Of a DNA stretch of 64,000 nt, positions 23,284 to 35,629 are shown piece after piece. A model generated the notes under the pieces. It ran no database searches and was not told the origin of the DNA. It saw only the letters and a list, made by a program, of their open reading frames with translations. The translations under genes were made by a program, and so were the position numbers. Source of the stretch: Globomyces pollinis-pini (lineage: Eukaryota; Chytridiomycota; Chytridiomycetes; Rhizophydiales; Globomycetaceae); NCBI GenBank assembly GCA_025399215.1, contig MU621157.1:1-64000 (forward strand), in the 5' to 3' direction. Numbering within the stretch: position 1 is the first letter of the stretch; every line of letters starts with the position of its first letter.

Positions 23284-26066
23284 ATGAAGCTATTACCCAG
23301 AGAAGTAGACAAGCTCATCATTATTCAAGCAGGATTTCTTGCTCAACGAAGATTGGCCAGAGGAATTCCACTAAACCATACCGAAGCAACTGCATTGATT
23401 TGTACTGTATTGTTGGAACATGTTCGAGATGGAGTCCATTCTTTGACAACTATTGCTTCATTGGGAACTCAATTACTTGGAAGAAGAACCGTTTTACCTC
23501 ACGCTGCCTCTACCTTAGATCATATCTCTTTTGAGGCGACGTTCCCAGATGGTATAATGCATTTACTAAATAAAAGGAACGAAATTGGTAACGGTTCATA
23601 ATCCAATCTCTACTCTTGAAGGGGACTTGAAAGTATGTCAGAATGATGCTTAAAGTAGGCTGCCTTGTATGGTTCATTCTGTCCAGTGCCTTCATTGGAT
23701 CAATTCCCTCCATTATCACCCGAGACCCACCCTGGTCAAGTCATTGTAGCAAAGGGAGATTTGATTTTGAATCAAGGAAGGATTCGAAGAAGTCTCAGCG
23801 TTACAAATAATGGTGACCGTCCAATCCAAGTTGGATCTCACTATCATTTTATTGAAACGAATGCATTTCTCTCATTTGATCGCGAATTATCATATGGATT
23901 CCGGTTGGATATTCCTGCTGGAACTGCTGTTCGTTTTGAGCCTGGTATACTTCCTTATCTCTAATCTAAGGGGAAACTAAAATCGCAAATTTGACGGAAA
24001 TTGCAGGAAAAAAAATCATTACAGGTAATGTGACCTTTCATTAAGAAATAGGTGGGAATTTTGTGGCTTCTGGTGCTGTTGACAACAAGAAATTGCCTGA
24101 TATCTTGAAAAAATTACAAGCAGAAGGATTTCACCACAAAAAGCAAATTAAAGCGCTGCCTGAGCCAAAGCCATATGTTATGAGCCGTCAACGATATGCT
24201 GATGCTTATGGTCCTACTGTTGGTGACCGAGTTAGGCTTGGGGATACAGATTTGTACTTGGAAATCGAAAAAGATTATACCACTTATGGAGATGAGTGTG
24301 TCTTTGGTGGTGGCAAGGTTATACGAGAAGGTTTGCTGGATATAAGGTAATTTTAGGAATGGGTCAAGCTACTGGTGTTGCAGACAAGGATGCTTTAGAT
24401 TTGGTGATCACAAATGTAATTATAGTGGATTATACCGGTATATATAAAGCAGATATTGGAATCAAAAATGGGTATATTTCGGGAATAGGGAAAGCTGGTA
24501 ACCCTGATGTCATGAAAGGGGTTACACCAGGAATGGTAATATATATAACAATTAAAAACAGATTGTTGGTTGTACTACGGAAGTACTTGCAGGTGAAGGG
24601 AAGATTATGACCGCGGGTGGAATTGATACTCATATTCATTTCATTTGCCCACAGCTCTGTATTGAAGCCCTTTATAGTGGTACTACCACTGTTATAGGGG
24701 GTGGAACTGGCCCTAACACTGGTACTAATGCAACCACTTGTACTCCTGGGAAGTTCCACATCGAGGCGATGCTTACGGCAACAGACGATATGCCATTAAA
24801 CTTTGGATTTACTGGAAAAGGAAACACTAGTGATGGAGGAGCTTTAGTAGAGCAAATTAAAGCTGGTGCAATTGGTTTGAAGGTATTACGCAAAACATTC
24901 TGACTAGTTTTAGTTGCATGAAGATTATGGAACATCTCCTGCAGCTATTGACACTTGTCTTGAAGTTTGTGAAAAGTATGATGTGCAAGTAATACTTTCT
25001 GACTTACCAATATTAGGCTACTATCCATACCGATACTCTGAACGAATCTGGATTTGTTGAGACTACCATTAAAGCGTTAAAGGGACGCACTATCCATGCT
25101 TATCACTCTGAAGGGGCTGGTGGTGGACATGCTCCAGATATCATCACTGTTTGTGGTACATCGAATGTTATTCCCTCTTCGACCAATCCAACTCGTCCGT
25201 TTACCAAAAACACGCTTGATGAACATTTAGATATGCTTATGGTAATATAAGTCCAGGACTAATAGCTAGGTTTGTCACCATTTGTCTCGAGACATTCCAG
25301 AAGATATTGCATTTGCTGAATCTCGAATTCGAGGTGAAACAATTGGCGCCGAGGATGTATTACAGGACTTAGGTGCTATTTCAATCATTTCTTCCGATTC
25401 TCAAGCTATGGGAAGAGTTGGGGAAGTAATTTGTAGAACTTGGCAAACTGCACATAAGATGAAGAATGAACGTGGTCCATTATCTAAGACGGAAAAGGCG
25501 GATAATGAACGAATCGTTCGTTACGTGTCAAAATACACAATCAATCCGTAAGCTCAGTATCTTTTATTCTAGTGCAATTGCTCATGGTGTATCGCATGTT
25601 GTAGGGTCTATTGAAGTTGGTAAATTGGCAGATTTGGTATTGTATACCCCAGCTTTCTTTGGTACCAAACCGGACTTGGTACTTAAAGGTGGCCTCATTG
25701 TTTGTGCCCAAATGGGTGACCCGAATGCTTCGTAAGTGTATCTTTATTGCTTAGAATAGTATCCCAACGCCCGAACCAGTGATTGGTCGACCAATGTTTG
25801 GTTCTTTCCCTTCAGTTCTGAAGTTAAATTGCCTCTCGTTTATATCTGAAGCATCAGTTGATACGGTGCGAAAGTATGGATTAAAGAAGAAATTAACTCC
25901 TGTGAAAGGATGTCGTAAAGTCACAAAAGCTAGCATGAAACATAATAATTATTGCCCAAATGTAAAGGTTGATCCGGAAACATACCAAGTGTTATGTGAG
26001 GGTAAACCTATTGGTTCCAAACCTTCCGACACAATGGCAATGACTCAATCTGTGTTCTTGGTATAA
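23284..26066 (+). CDS. URE1: urease (fused gamma-beta-alpha, nickel enzyme)
   Basis: Hydrolyses urea to ammonia and carbamate. About a dozen exons give a single chain in the fungal/plant order: gamma ([27 protein letters not shown]), beta ([23 protein letters not shown]) and alpha ([24 protein letters not shown]). The nickel site is complete: [13 protein letters not shown], carbamylated Lys in [33 protein letters not shown], catalytic His in [13 protein letters not shown] and Asp in SSDSQAMGR. Introns are 23-31 nt. The short frames visible along the region are its exons. Nickel-insertion accessory proteins (UreD/F/G) are not encoded in this window. Confidence 0.96.
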
Positions 26067-26128
26067 ATATAAACTACCTTGCACATCTTAATTCACAATA
26101 CTTGATATTTATTTTTTTAAAGAAGCAT

Positions 26129-27539
26129 TCAGAATCCCCATTCATTTTGAACTGGTGGTGCTGTAAAAAGGGTCTTCTGTTTCTCAGATTTGGCAAACTC
26201 TTGTGGCAATTCACTTCTTGGAATAGCATCAGTATCAGAAGTTTCGATTTGTTGTTCGGAATCATAATAAAAGGAACCGTCTTTTCTGATTTCACTAGTG
26301 CTTGGAACTCTTTCAACTGAACGGGTTGAATCTTCAGGAATGTCAAATTCCACCTTTCTCTCTACCACCGGACTAGTCTCTACGATTACTTTAGCGGTCG
26401 GTGTTTCAATCTCTGCTAGTTGATCTATTGAAACGACGCGTTTTGGTGATGGAGATGTAATATCTGATATTTTGACATTTGAAGGTGTATTCAAGCTTAT
26501 TGATAATTCCGATTTGGATTCAATTGAATTAGTTGTAGGTGTTATCGCAGCTTCTGTTGTGGTTGACTTTGGAAGGATTGGTGAAGAACTCTTGGGGATG
26601 CTTGTTGTGATTGGTGTCACTACTTTTGGTTTAAGTACTACAGATGGAGCCACTGGCCCACTGATTGTCCCTGTTGAAACCCTCTTGATTGATGGTTTTT
26701 TCCCTCTACTAGCATTCAACGTATTGACGACTGAATCTATTCCTGTATCTTTTCTTGTAACACCATCTGGAGGATGTTTAAATACTAATGGCGCTGCGAG
26801 GAAAGATAATTCATCTTTTAAAACCAGCATAATTCTAGTCTCAAACATATCGAATTTTGAACCACATTTTTCATACACTTTCATATCAATTCGATGCGAT
26901 AAAGCATCAAACTTGGATGTCAATTCTTCCATAATACTTGAACACATGTCCATCATAGCTGCAACCTCCTTGTTTCGACTATTGGCACATTTTTCCAACA
27001 TATCAAACCGTTGTGTCAAATTTTCACATGAACTCTTTACTGTTACAATTAATCTTATCAGAATGTTTACCATGAGTGGACGCTAAAGTGCTTCCAGCAC
27101 TTTTGATCAACTTGGAAAGTCGCGCATCAGTCCATGAACAGACAGATGGTTCAATTCCATGTATTTTATCAATTTCTTTTGCCAACGTTTTACCCCAAAA
27201 CTGCTTTTGAAATTTATCCTAAAAAATGAATGTTTAAAAATATTAATACAACATTCTCTGTTGGAATTTCAATCTCCATTACAAAATCATCTAACGTATC
27301 TGAAATCTTCAATTCGCATCTGGTTGCTCCAAAAGTACGTTCAAACAACCTATAATATTAGTGAATTGCTTATGGTACGTGTAAAGAGATGCTTCTTTAT
27401 CTTTCCAAGCAATCCAACCAATTTTAGTGATGATTTCAAAGTTAAATTGGGTAGTATTTGCACCAGGTCGATCATCAGGTATAATGACTTCATGCGCATC
27501 TGATAATGGGTCTGATTTACCTAACAAACTATCAAACAT
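26129..27539 (-). CDS. unknown protein: N-terminal globular part, helical middle, disordered tail
   Basis: Four exons join over introns of about 29-34 nt. The start MFDSLLGKSDPLSD leads to FNFEIITKIGWIAWKDKEASLYTLFERTFGATRCELK, then KFQKQFWGKTLAKEIDKIHG, then a helical, probably coiled-coil region (VKSSCENLTQRFDMLEKC, EEVAAMMDMCSSIMEELTSKF). The last 200 residues are Ser/Thr/Pro-rich and disordered, ending in a short hydrophobic-aromatic motif VQNEWGF. I do not recognise the family. The compact conserved-looking first 150 residues are the best handle for a search. Confidence 0.7.
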
Positions 27540-27900
27540 TTTTTATGATTTTGATAAAAGTCAAAGGAAATTTTTAACAGGTGTATATGGTATGACGTCG
27601 AGACGTGTACACATCATGAGTTTAATTTAATTCTCGCTTTAGCTTCTTTATAATACAAAGATGTACTAGTATCTATTAGTTTTGGAGGGATTAAATCCCG
27701 ATTAGGTACTTCATTTTGCGTTCTAAATATGTACGTGATTTTTCCCTCAGATCATATAGATATAGCAATATAAAACAATTCCTAATGAATATAAAATGGA
27801 TTCAGGTATATATAAAAATATGTATTATTAGTACTTGCTATAAATATGTGTTAAAGTGCAAAAAATCGTCCATCATTTTGATAAACCATAAAATCATCAA
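27540..27900. other. AT-rich spacer without a supported gene
   Basis: About 360 bp between the unknown coiled-coil gene (starting leftward) and the STN1-like gene (ending here). Two short plus-strand frames (27427-27630 and 27716-27922) have no recognisable content and overlap minus-strand exons or their flanks. Confidence 0.5.
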
Positions 27901-28658
27901 TCATCTAAACTTTAGAAAATGAATCAAGTAAACCTCTTGAAGTAGAAATTCTATTTGACTTTGATCAGCATCCAACGATTTTACAATTTCTGATAATTTC
28001 AATCCGGATTGAGTATGATTGCGAAATAGTTTGTCAAGTTCTGATGTTGTAACTTTAGATGGTAAAGGTTGTGTTGGGATGTCTGATTGAGGATTTATAT
28101 CATCCAGAATTGTATAATCAAAGTCATCAAAATCTGAATCAGAACATATTGCTATTGGTGAATCTATCTTTACTGGCATGGGTATTTCAGACCTTTCCAA
28201 CAATCCTTGTTGTTCTAATGAATTCAAAGACACAATGTCTAATCTACTAATTTCAATGTAAAGAAAGATTACTTATTGATTGGCTGGAAATATAATCGAT
28301 ACTTGTACATTAATTCATATCGAAGAATAGTTTCGAATGAAGGTTGTTTAATAGATATTTTGAATGGGTTGATCAAATTCCCATTCCAAACTCCCCAAAT
28401 CTGAATCAAACTGTTCACTTTTAATCCACATGGCCAATTTGATTCAGGAATAGATACCGTAATGGAATGATTTTGATCCGTTAAAGATAAACTGGTATTC
28501 ATCAATTCTGTAACGACTCCAAAAACTGTTATGTTTGTGAACGTTAACGTTTTATACTTGAATTGTATTTGATGGTTGCTATCCTTTGATGCACTGACTT
28601 TGGTCGATTTTAAAATATCTTGAATCTTCAACCAACGAAATATACTATCGTTTGTCAT
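27901..28658 (-). CDS. putative STN1-like OB-fold protein (telomere CST complex)
   Basis: The first exon encodes MTNDSIFRWLKIQDILKS, a strand-rich region YKTLTFTNITVFGVVTELMN, IPESNWPCGLKVNSLIQIWGVW and a helix-rich ending SFETILRYELMYKYRLYF. That order (lead-in LKIxDI, OB barrel with GxV, then the helix after the barrel) matches STN1, which caps telomeres with CTC1/TEN1 and assists primase fill-in. A 26-nt intron joins it to an acidic linker and a C-terminal segment TSELDKLFRNHTQSGLKLSEIVKSLDADQSQIEFLL that resembles a winged helix, as expected for STN1. Similarity is weak, so another RPA2/OB protein is possible. Confidence 0.55.
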
Positions 28659-28746
28659 GTAGAGAATTCGGACAAGTCGAAAATTTGTTAGTTGACACAA
28701 GAAAGAGTCATGTTAAATATTAAACATATATTAAGTAGTGGAGCAT

Positions 28747-30165
28747 CTACAAGTCTGCATCAAGATCTTCCTCTACAAGTTCATCACCCTCTCGTAACTT
28801 AAACAACCGCTCCCGTTCTTCGATCTCATCTTCTACTTCCTGCTCCAGGTCAGGTAGTCCAAAATGCAGTATAGATGCGATTCCAGTGAGTTGGGTCAAT
28901 TGCTCTCCAGAAGTATGGAGTGAGGAGAATACAAGAGCAGTGCCTCCAAGAGATCTCACTTGTTCAACCAAATCGATGTATTTACGGCGTGTCTCTAGAT
29001 TGGATGATCTTTGAGTTAATTATTATCAAATTACCTAAATAAACCATCGGTAACCATTAAAACGTCAATCGCTCCACGCTCACAGGCCTTGACGACATAT
29101 TCGTACCCATAGAACGCTTTAGATGGGTCATTTCCCAAAATCTGATAAAAATTGTCTAATGCCTTGACTTCTTTAGCGTATTTAGTATCCTCAAGTTTGG
29201 ATTGTACATTTGGGTCCTGAAGAATCTCCGTCAACGAGTGTTTATGACCAGAAGAGGTATGAACCAACATGATCTTTGATCTAGAATATCAGTCATGATA
29301 GAATTCTACCTGTTGTCTAGTAAAGATTTGAATCCAGTTTTTAGTGCTTGATCTATGATATACTTGTATACGGAATCTTTGATAAATCCTGGGCTTCCAA
29401 TCAACAAGACTTTGACAACATCAAAATTCACATGTTGTGTTATAGCAGTATAAATTTGGGAATAAAATCGATCCAATCCTGTGTTTGAATAAATTCAATC
29501 TACCGTTACATACCTTTATCATGATCTGACGTTGTACCTCGTCGTTTTTTTGGTACATTACATTCAATTCTTTGTCGAACAACAGTCATATTTTCTGTTA
29601 CCAAGCAAACTTGTGCTAACCCTTCTTGACATACTACAGCAGCAATCTCAGCTCTGTTGGCAATATTACAACATGATTCTATCCTATCCAAATAAATTGA
29701 ATCCCATTCAGGTTTTGTAATTGTAAAAGGTCGATGCAGTTCCAAATCAATTGTATGATATGCACCCATCTATCAATAAGTATGGATATTCATTACTTTA
29801 ACAAATTTGTTCTCTACTACATTCTTTCCATTAACATGAAGTACGCATGCTTGTGCATCGAAATAGATTGCTATGTGTTAAACAATCACCAACTACTTTC
29901 TATTTTGATGGTTAAAGTGATTTTATGAGATGATTTATCAGTTGACCCAGTACTAGTTTCATTCACAACTCGTCTAGCATTAGAATTGGTCAAGTGATGA
30001 TACCTGATGGTTGTTGCTTTGATTAAATCATCAGTTGTCAGTAGATTGTAAGTATGCCATAAATCTAAACCATTACAGTTTTTATATCGAACCTTCTCCT
30101 TCTTCTGCTATCAAACTGATGTAACCAGATTTATCTTTTTCCAAATGCTTGGATACCAATTTCAT
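28747..30165 (-). CDS. DOM34: Dom34/Pelota ribosome-rescue factor
   Basis: Splits stalled ribosomes with Hbs1 in no-go and non-stop decay. The start MKLVSKHLEKDKSGYISLIAEEGEG and LWHTYNLLTTDDLIKATTIR are the eRF1-like N domain; GAYHTIDLELHRPFTITKPEWDS and IANRAEIAAVVCQEGLAQVCLVTENMT lead to the middle domain, which lacks the GGQ motif of eRF1, as Pelota should; FYGYEYVVKACERGAIDVLMVTDGLFR and GGTALVFSSLHTSGEQL form the C domain. The acidic tail EEDLDADL is also typical. Exons are separated by short introns, for instance 28989-29030. Confidence 0.95.
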
Positions 30166-30256
30166 TTCAGTTTTTGTGGAATAAAAAATTCGACTCTCAA
30201 GACCAAAAACACCAAAATCGACAAATAAATAACGAACGTTTATGAATTAAAATAAA

Positions 30257-31780
30257 TCATGGAATAACACTAGAGATATGATCGTCCCATTCTCTCATCA
30301 AAAAATCGTCACTTGTCTGATCTGATCGACGAGATCGTTGATCAAAAGTGTCGGAATCATAAATTGTAGATATGTCATCCACATCTTCCTTATTGGAAAA
30401 GGAAGATGAACAACTTGAAGTAGAAGGTGGTCGCCGATGCTTATATTGCCATACGGAATAAATAGTCCATACACCAATACCAATCACTAGACAAGGTACC
30501 ATCAAGAGAAACATGGTGGCAGTAATATCAAACCCAGGGCCTTTGCTGTCAGTAGAACTTGAAGATGGTGAATCCGGTTTAAATGCTGTCCAACTTATGA
30601 TCTTTGCTGGGTTACTCCAAACAATATTATCTTGTGATAACAAATCAGCTTGAAATGGTTGTAAAATAGCGGAATGGTTAGTGACACGCATATCTTGCCA
30701 TAGTCTTAAAAATCCATATTTATACACCGAATAGAATTCGGATACACAAAAGAATTTGATTCTTGGAAATTTTTGATGAAATACTGAATCTGTTAACCAC
30801 TGACGCCAAAACATGGACTTGATCTCTAATTCCGAATCACCAGTTAGTGGAGTGAGATCGGAATCTGCTTGTGTATAAAAGCTAGCACCAATATCCGCTA
30901 CAAAAGATTAGCCAACGAAATATATACATATCATCATAGGCAAATGGAACGTTTCAGAGTATACATAGTAGAAGTTGGAATTAGATGGTCTTGTTGCACC
31001 AGTCAACACATTATTCAAAAATTTTGACGGTGGCTTAAAATTAGTTGTAGCCGGATAGCGATCAGCAGCAAAGAAAGTAGACAACCCTACCCAATCTACG
31101 TTATCTTTACCAGGGAAATATGGGCTATAAGGGTCATCATATTGATCCAATTTCCCATCCTTATTTGTATCTAAGCAAATAAAATCATCGCCCTTTTGGT
31201 TTTTTGAATCATACGGATATAAAGTGCCGTCATGTGGGGCCCAAACAAGTGCAGTTCTATCAGCACCAGGAACTGATTTCAAAATCTCCCTTAGCATTTT
31301 CCAGTGATATAGAAATTTGTTTGGTTGCTGACCCCAAGGATACCAGTCCTTTGGAGTGTTCATATCTGGTGCAAATCGTAAGAATACATCTCGTCCTGCA
31401 GAGTTCAAGTGGGCACACCGCCTTACAAGAGCTACCAGATCTGCACGAGTGATGGCATCAAATCCAGCTGTTGGTAGGACTGAAAGGTATATGGCAGCAT
31501 CAGTGTTTGAATCGTCTAATAAATCAAAACGAGGTGCTTCAGTTTCTGGTATTTCCTGAACAAACATGTAAGCACCCCAGTTAACTTTTGTTTGAGCATT
31601 AAAGATTCTAGGATTTATGGTTGGCTAATATAATCAATAAAACAAAAAGAGTACTCTCCAACCAGCGGGTGATTCTGGGAAAGCGGTGTCTGCCAGAGAA
31701 ACGGCTAAAACCCTTTTTCCATCAGGAGGTTCAAGGACCGAAAGTAAAGCCAGTGCGGGAAGAAATAGAAAAACTAACAT
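30257..31780 (-). CDS. GH26-like glycoside hydrolase, membrane-anchored, catalytic Glu positions changed
   Basis: Signal peptide MLVFLFLPALALLSVL, then a (beta/alpha)8 hydrolase-like ectodomain: RVLAVSLADTAFPESPAGW, VFLRFAPDMNTPKDWYPWGQQP, DRTALVWAPHDGTLYPY, a calcium-loop-like LDTNKDGKLDQYDDPYSPYFPG, DWVGLSTFF, and ISDIGASF. A membrane span (TATMFLLMVPCLVIGIGVWTIY) and a Ser/Asp-rich cytoplasmic tail end the protein. In GH26 mannanase-like fungal proteins the acid/base is Glu in RxAPEMN and the nucleophile Glu in LSE(T/S)GA; here both read Asp (APDMN, ISDIGA). It could be an inactive cell-wall-binding or sensor protein. Three short introns. Confidence 0.78.
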
Positions 31781-32050
31781 GAATGAAACAAAAATTGATT
31801 TGATTTTGATTTGGAAAGATAGACCCAGCCACTAGCTTGACCCAGGTGATCTTTGGAGGATTTCGGAAATTTCGATGGGTCTGTGTTCAGAAAAAAGGAT
31901 ATTAAAAATAGGATCAAACTTTGGTGTGAAAAGAACCTGTTAGATTGGTATTGGGTTGATTGATGCTTCAATGACTCACGATCCAATTCACGCTATCAAT
32001 GTCACCATGACTGTTCAACTTGAAAATCATACAAAATTGTTTTATTAAAG

Positions 32051-34924
32051 CTAATTTAATGGTTGACTTTTCAGTATAACTTGGTTAGTTACTTTGTTTT
32101 TATCCTTCTGTTCTTTCCTCACCTTACTAATATAAGTACCAATTCCAAACGATGGAATAAGCTGTTGCTGCAGAAACTTTTCTGTTCCTGGTAAAAGAAT
32201 TATAACTGATATGGCGGTCATCTGGGTCTCTTTTAATCCTCTCAAAGTTCCTAGATTTTCTACAGATAACGGTATGGTATTCTGCTTCGTTTTGGACAAA
32301 TCAAATCTACTATTTGCAATATCAAGCCTGTAATGGTATAAATCTGGAATTGGTGCTCTAATTTCGTTCAATTCTATACCCTCCTGTCGCTGTCGATTTA
32401 ATCTCATTGCCCGTCGAATATGCGAATATATGGTTATGCCTCCTGATAATGCAAACATTGCAAAAATTGCCAGTATTAATAGTGTATCCGTTATGCTGCC
32501 ATTCTGGATGTTGGGGGTGGCGGGAGATATGGCCCCTAAATTCACTTGGATGGAAAATGTTGCTGTCTGATCAATCCACTGCGAATTTTCATCGTATTGA
32601 TCCATTAAACTGTCCATTACAAAAAGTCCATTGTTGTTTCCCCACGAAACTCTTATGTTGTAAACTAGTAGTATCTCCTGTAATTTTAATGTCTTTCCTA
32701 GAATAGTAGTGGAATATGGGATTGTGTTTAATACTGTCAGCCGAAGATTTATATCTTTTAAAGGGTTCTGGTTTTCTGTTAAACTAACCGTTATATAATT
32801 CGTTTGATAGGCAGTAGCATCCAAACTCAAATCAATATATGAACCGTATTTAACTGAAGCGATATAAGATTGATTTATGCTTAAACTTGGAACTTTAAAT
32901 GAGAATTAGTTAGATTACCTGCGGAGCAGATGGATTGCTCTGCATTTGTAGGGCAGTATCCATCAATTAAGTCACCTTTTATTGGCACTTTTACCAGAGT
33001 TGAATTTTGTGGATACATAGTTTCGTTTTTATAACCACATGCACCATTGCACCATTTACAGTATGATTTTTGTGAACATGAATCACAAGTTTGGATGTTT
33101 GAGCAATAGGTTTTTGCTAAAGATTAGAATCAAAATTTACCTCTACAAGATTCACGAGCAGTTTCCGTAGGTAAAGATATTTCGAATGGGACTTGCACCA
33201 TATCGTTATACAATGTTCCATCTGATCCACCAAATATATAAAGTGAATTATTTCTGTATATCATCCCATGTCCCAGCCTTGGGGGTGCAATTGTTGATTG
33301 AATATCAAGCCATTGATTACATGCTATATTTCAGATTTAGATATTTACCAACATCCAAAATTTGTATGTTATTTTGAAAACAAGAATCAAATGTGCCAGG
33401 AGACATGCCACCATATACAACACCATGTTCTGATGGCAAATACAAGATATCACCTTCATATCTTGATAATGTCTTACTTCTTGGTGCAATAGGATTCCAA
33501 GCAGAACTCTCTACCGAATAATCCAGTACATATAATTGACCAGTACCACTATAATAGCGATCCTCAAAAGGGTAACCAGACAGCAATTTAATTGATTTTG
33601 TAAAGGGGTGATAAATAGTCTGTCCACCAATATAACTAACAGGACTATTTCCAAGTTTAGTCCACAAATTTAATTCCGAATCGTATTCATAAATGCTATA
33701 ACACTATCGATAAACCGAATTAAAACAAATACATAACCGTTCGAATTCAAAACACGACCACATAACCAAATAAGCTTAAATTTGTATCCAAGATCAATAA
33801 AAGTAATTGTAGGTTCATAGACACGATTGAAGAAATAGGGTGGATTGGTTTTAATTGAAATCCATTGATTTGTATCTACGTTTGAGCGTCAATGATGGTA
33901 TACTGGGTTTATATGACCATAAATCTGTGAATATGATATCTGATCCGATACCACCAAATACATACAATGTTGAATTAAACCACCAAGTGGTATGTTTGTA
34001 CCTACTCATTATCGTAATGAAGGATACCTAGGTGCTGGAGACAATCCCCATTTCGACTGATCAATCAATTTCCATTCCATAGTAACTACGTTGAGTCTGG
34101 AAAGTTCAATACCAAAGTTGTATGTAATCATATCAGAATAAACCGTGTTCCAATCCTCTCCAAACGTAATATAAACCATCTACCATTGTTTAAAAATGAA
34201 GTGAAGTACATCATTGATTGGGTCGAGAGTCACTCCATGTTTTTGTCTTGGTGTATATGGAGTAAATAATGTTGATTCTACAAAACAGAGTTATAAAATG
34301 GGTTTTGAAATACTAGAATTGCATACGATTCCTGAGTATCCAGAATCGCAGATACATTGATTTAACACACATTTTCCATGACCTGCACAATCTAAATCTT
34401 GGTTACATGCAACCTCTCTGTCTAAAATTGTTAGAATCAAAAGCAAAATCACTACCAATTATTTCAAATTTGATTTTAAATCCTTTATCAGTACCATAGC
34501 GATCTGATTTAAATGATACTGTGATAGTGTTGGTACTGGAAAGAATAATGTTGTTGAATTGTTCTGACGTTCTATCACCACATAATTGCCCAATTTGGTT
34601 GATTCCTACATTGGAACTATCATATATCTAGTTATAAACCGGTTTTGGTATTACATCAACAACATCAAATCCACATTCCGTTGTGAAATCTAAAATTGAC
34701 AACTATGAAGTTATAAGTGAAATTGGTTCAACCTTGATTAAATCTTGTGGTCTCGAACTAGAGATAGTCCAAATACATAGATTTATGTTGTTAGGATAGG
34801 CTGCTACGCCTGTTGGTTGACTCTGAATGATTCCATTTGGTATATCTCGAATAGTTTGGATTCCACTGCAGTATTCAGAGTATGCAAGCGCGGTAGAGAT
34901 GAAGTAATTCAAGTACATCATCAT
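32051..34924 (-). CDS. attractin-like receptor: CUB, EGF, kelch repeats, PSI, membrane span
   Basis: Exons assemble a type I membrane protein. Signal peptide and CUB domain (YCSGIQTIRDIPNGIIQSQ, INLCIWTIS, FTTECGFDVVDV), an EGF module (CNQDLDCAGHGKCVLNQCIC), kelch blades (MYVFGGIGSD, YLPSEHGVVYGGMSPG, IYRNNSLYIFGGSDGTLYND), a Cys-rich PSI-type knot (CDSCSQKSYCKWCNGACGYK), a beta-sandwich stretch, a membrane span (LLILAIFAMFALSGGITIY) and a cytoplasmic tail with AISVIILLPG, similar in place and pattern to the conserved tail motif of animal attractin (AVLSVFVRLP). Attractin and MEGF8 have this domain order. The function in a fungus is unknown. Many mini-introns leave individual joins uncertain. 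Confidence 0.78.
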
Positions 34925-34982
34925 TTTAATTGTTTTTGAGTTTCTTTAGTGTTGAAATAAGTTGAATGAATTCGATGACGCA

Positions 34983-34988
34983 ACGCGT
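34983..34988 (-). promoter_or_regulatory. MluI cell-cycle box upstream of the attractin-like gene
   Basis: ACGCGT followed by CT, about 60 bp upstream of the attractin-like start codon. This is the MBF recognition core of fungi, and the same ACGCGTCT octamer stands upstream of three of the four HMG-box genes at 54.8-60.2 kb. A single site can occur by chance. Confidence 0.35.
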
Positions 34989-35176
34989 CTTGGTTTTTTT
35001 TCACACATTGTATCGAAAAAGAGCATCTTTTTGTGATTTACTGATTGGTGTCCTTTGCATCAATTACCCAATAGATTCTATTGCATCTATTCTACAAAAA
35101 TCATTAAATTGAACTTTCAATTTTTAATCGTTCCTTCACTGTTTTTTTTTTTTTTCAAACTCAATTTCATACAAAA

Positions 35177-35487
35177 ATGGCTCAAGGACAACTTAAACCC
35201 AAATCAATAGTACAACAAGAAAAAATCGGAAAGAAAAGCAGTGTCAAGCACCAGAGAGGTAATGCACTCCAAGAAAACTAACCTTAGGAATGCGAATTGC
35301 ACCAAAACAAAACTCTCTAGTCAAACGAAAAATGATGCAGAAAAAGTTACAAGCTAGAAACATTCAAAATACAGAAGCTCAGATGGCTGTCAAAGCGCAA
35401 TCAACTGGTAAATTAACAATTATGAAAAAGACTGCTATTGAAGCAAAGAAGGATCAAGATGTTAAAAAATCCAAATCTAAAAAATAA
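35177..35487 (+). CDS. DUF2462 small basic protein (C19orf53/LYDG10 family)
   Basis: Two exons (35177-35258, 35288-35487; intron 29 nt) encode about 93 residues: MAQGQLKPKS at the start, RIAPKQNSLVKRKMMQKKLQ in the middle, a Lys-rich end. This matches the conserved MAQGQ... and (V/R)IAPKK pattern of the C19orf53/UPF0390 family, small nucleolar or nuclear basic proteins found in animals and fungi with unknown exact role. It is transcribed away from the attractin-like gene across a 250-bp spacer. Confidence 0.82.
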
Positions 35488-35629
35488 CTAGTTCTTTCTT
35501 TCAAATATATCGAATTTTTTAATTGTATGAATCATATCTTGTTAACCTCTTAAATATCCACCCCACATAATTTAGTTTAAATAAGTTTATTAAGTTATTA
35601 ACAATAATAATGAAAATTTTAAAGTGATC

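Noticed and set aside
26472..27086. Plus-strand frame of 204 codons
   Set aside because: Antisense shadow of the disordered tail of the unknown minus-strand protein; repetitive codon bias explains the open frame.
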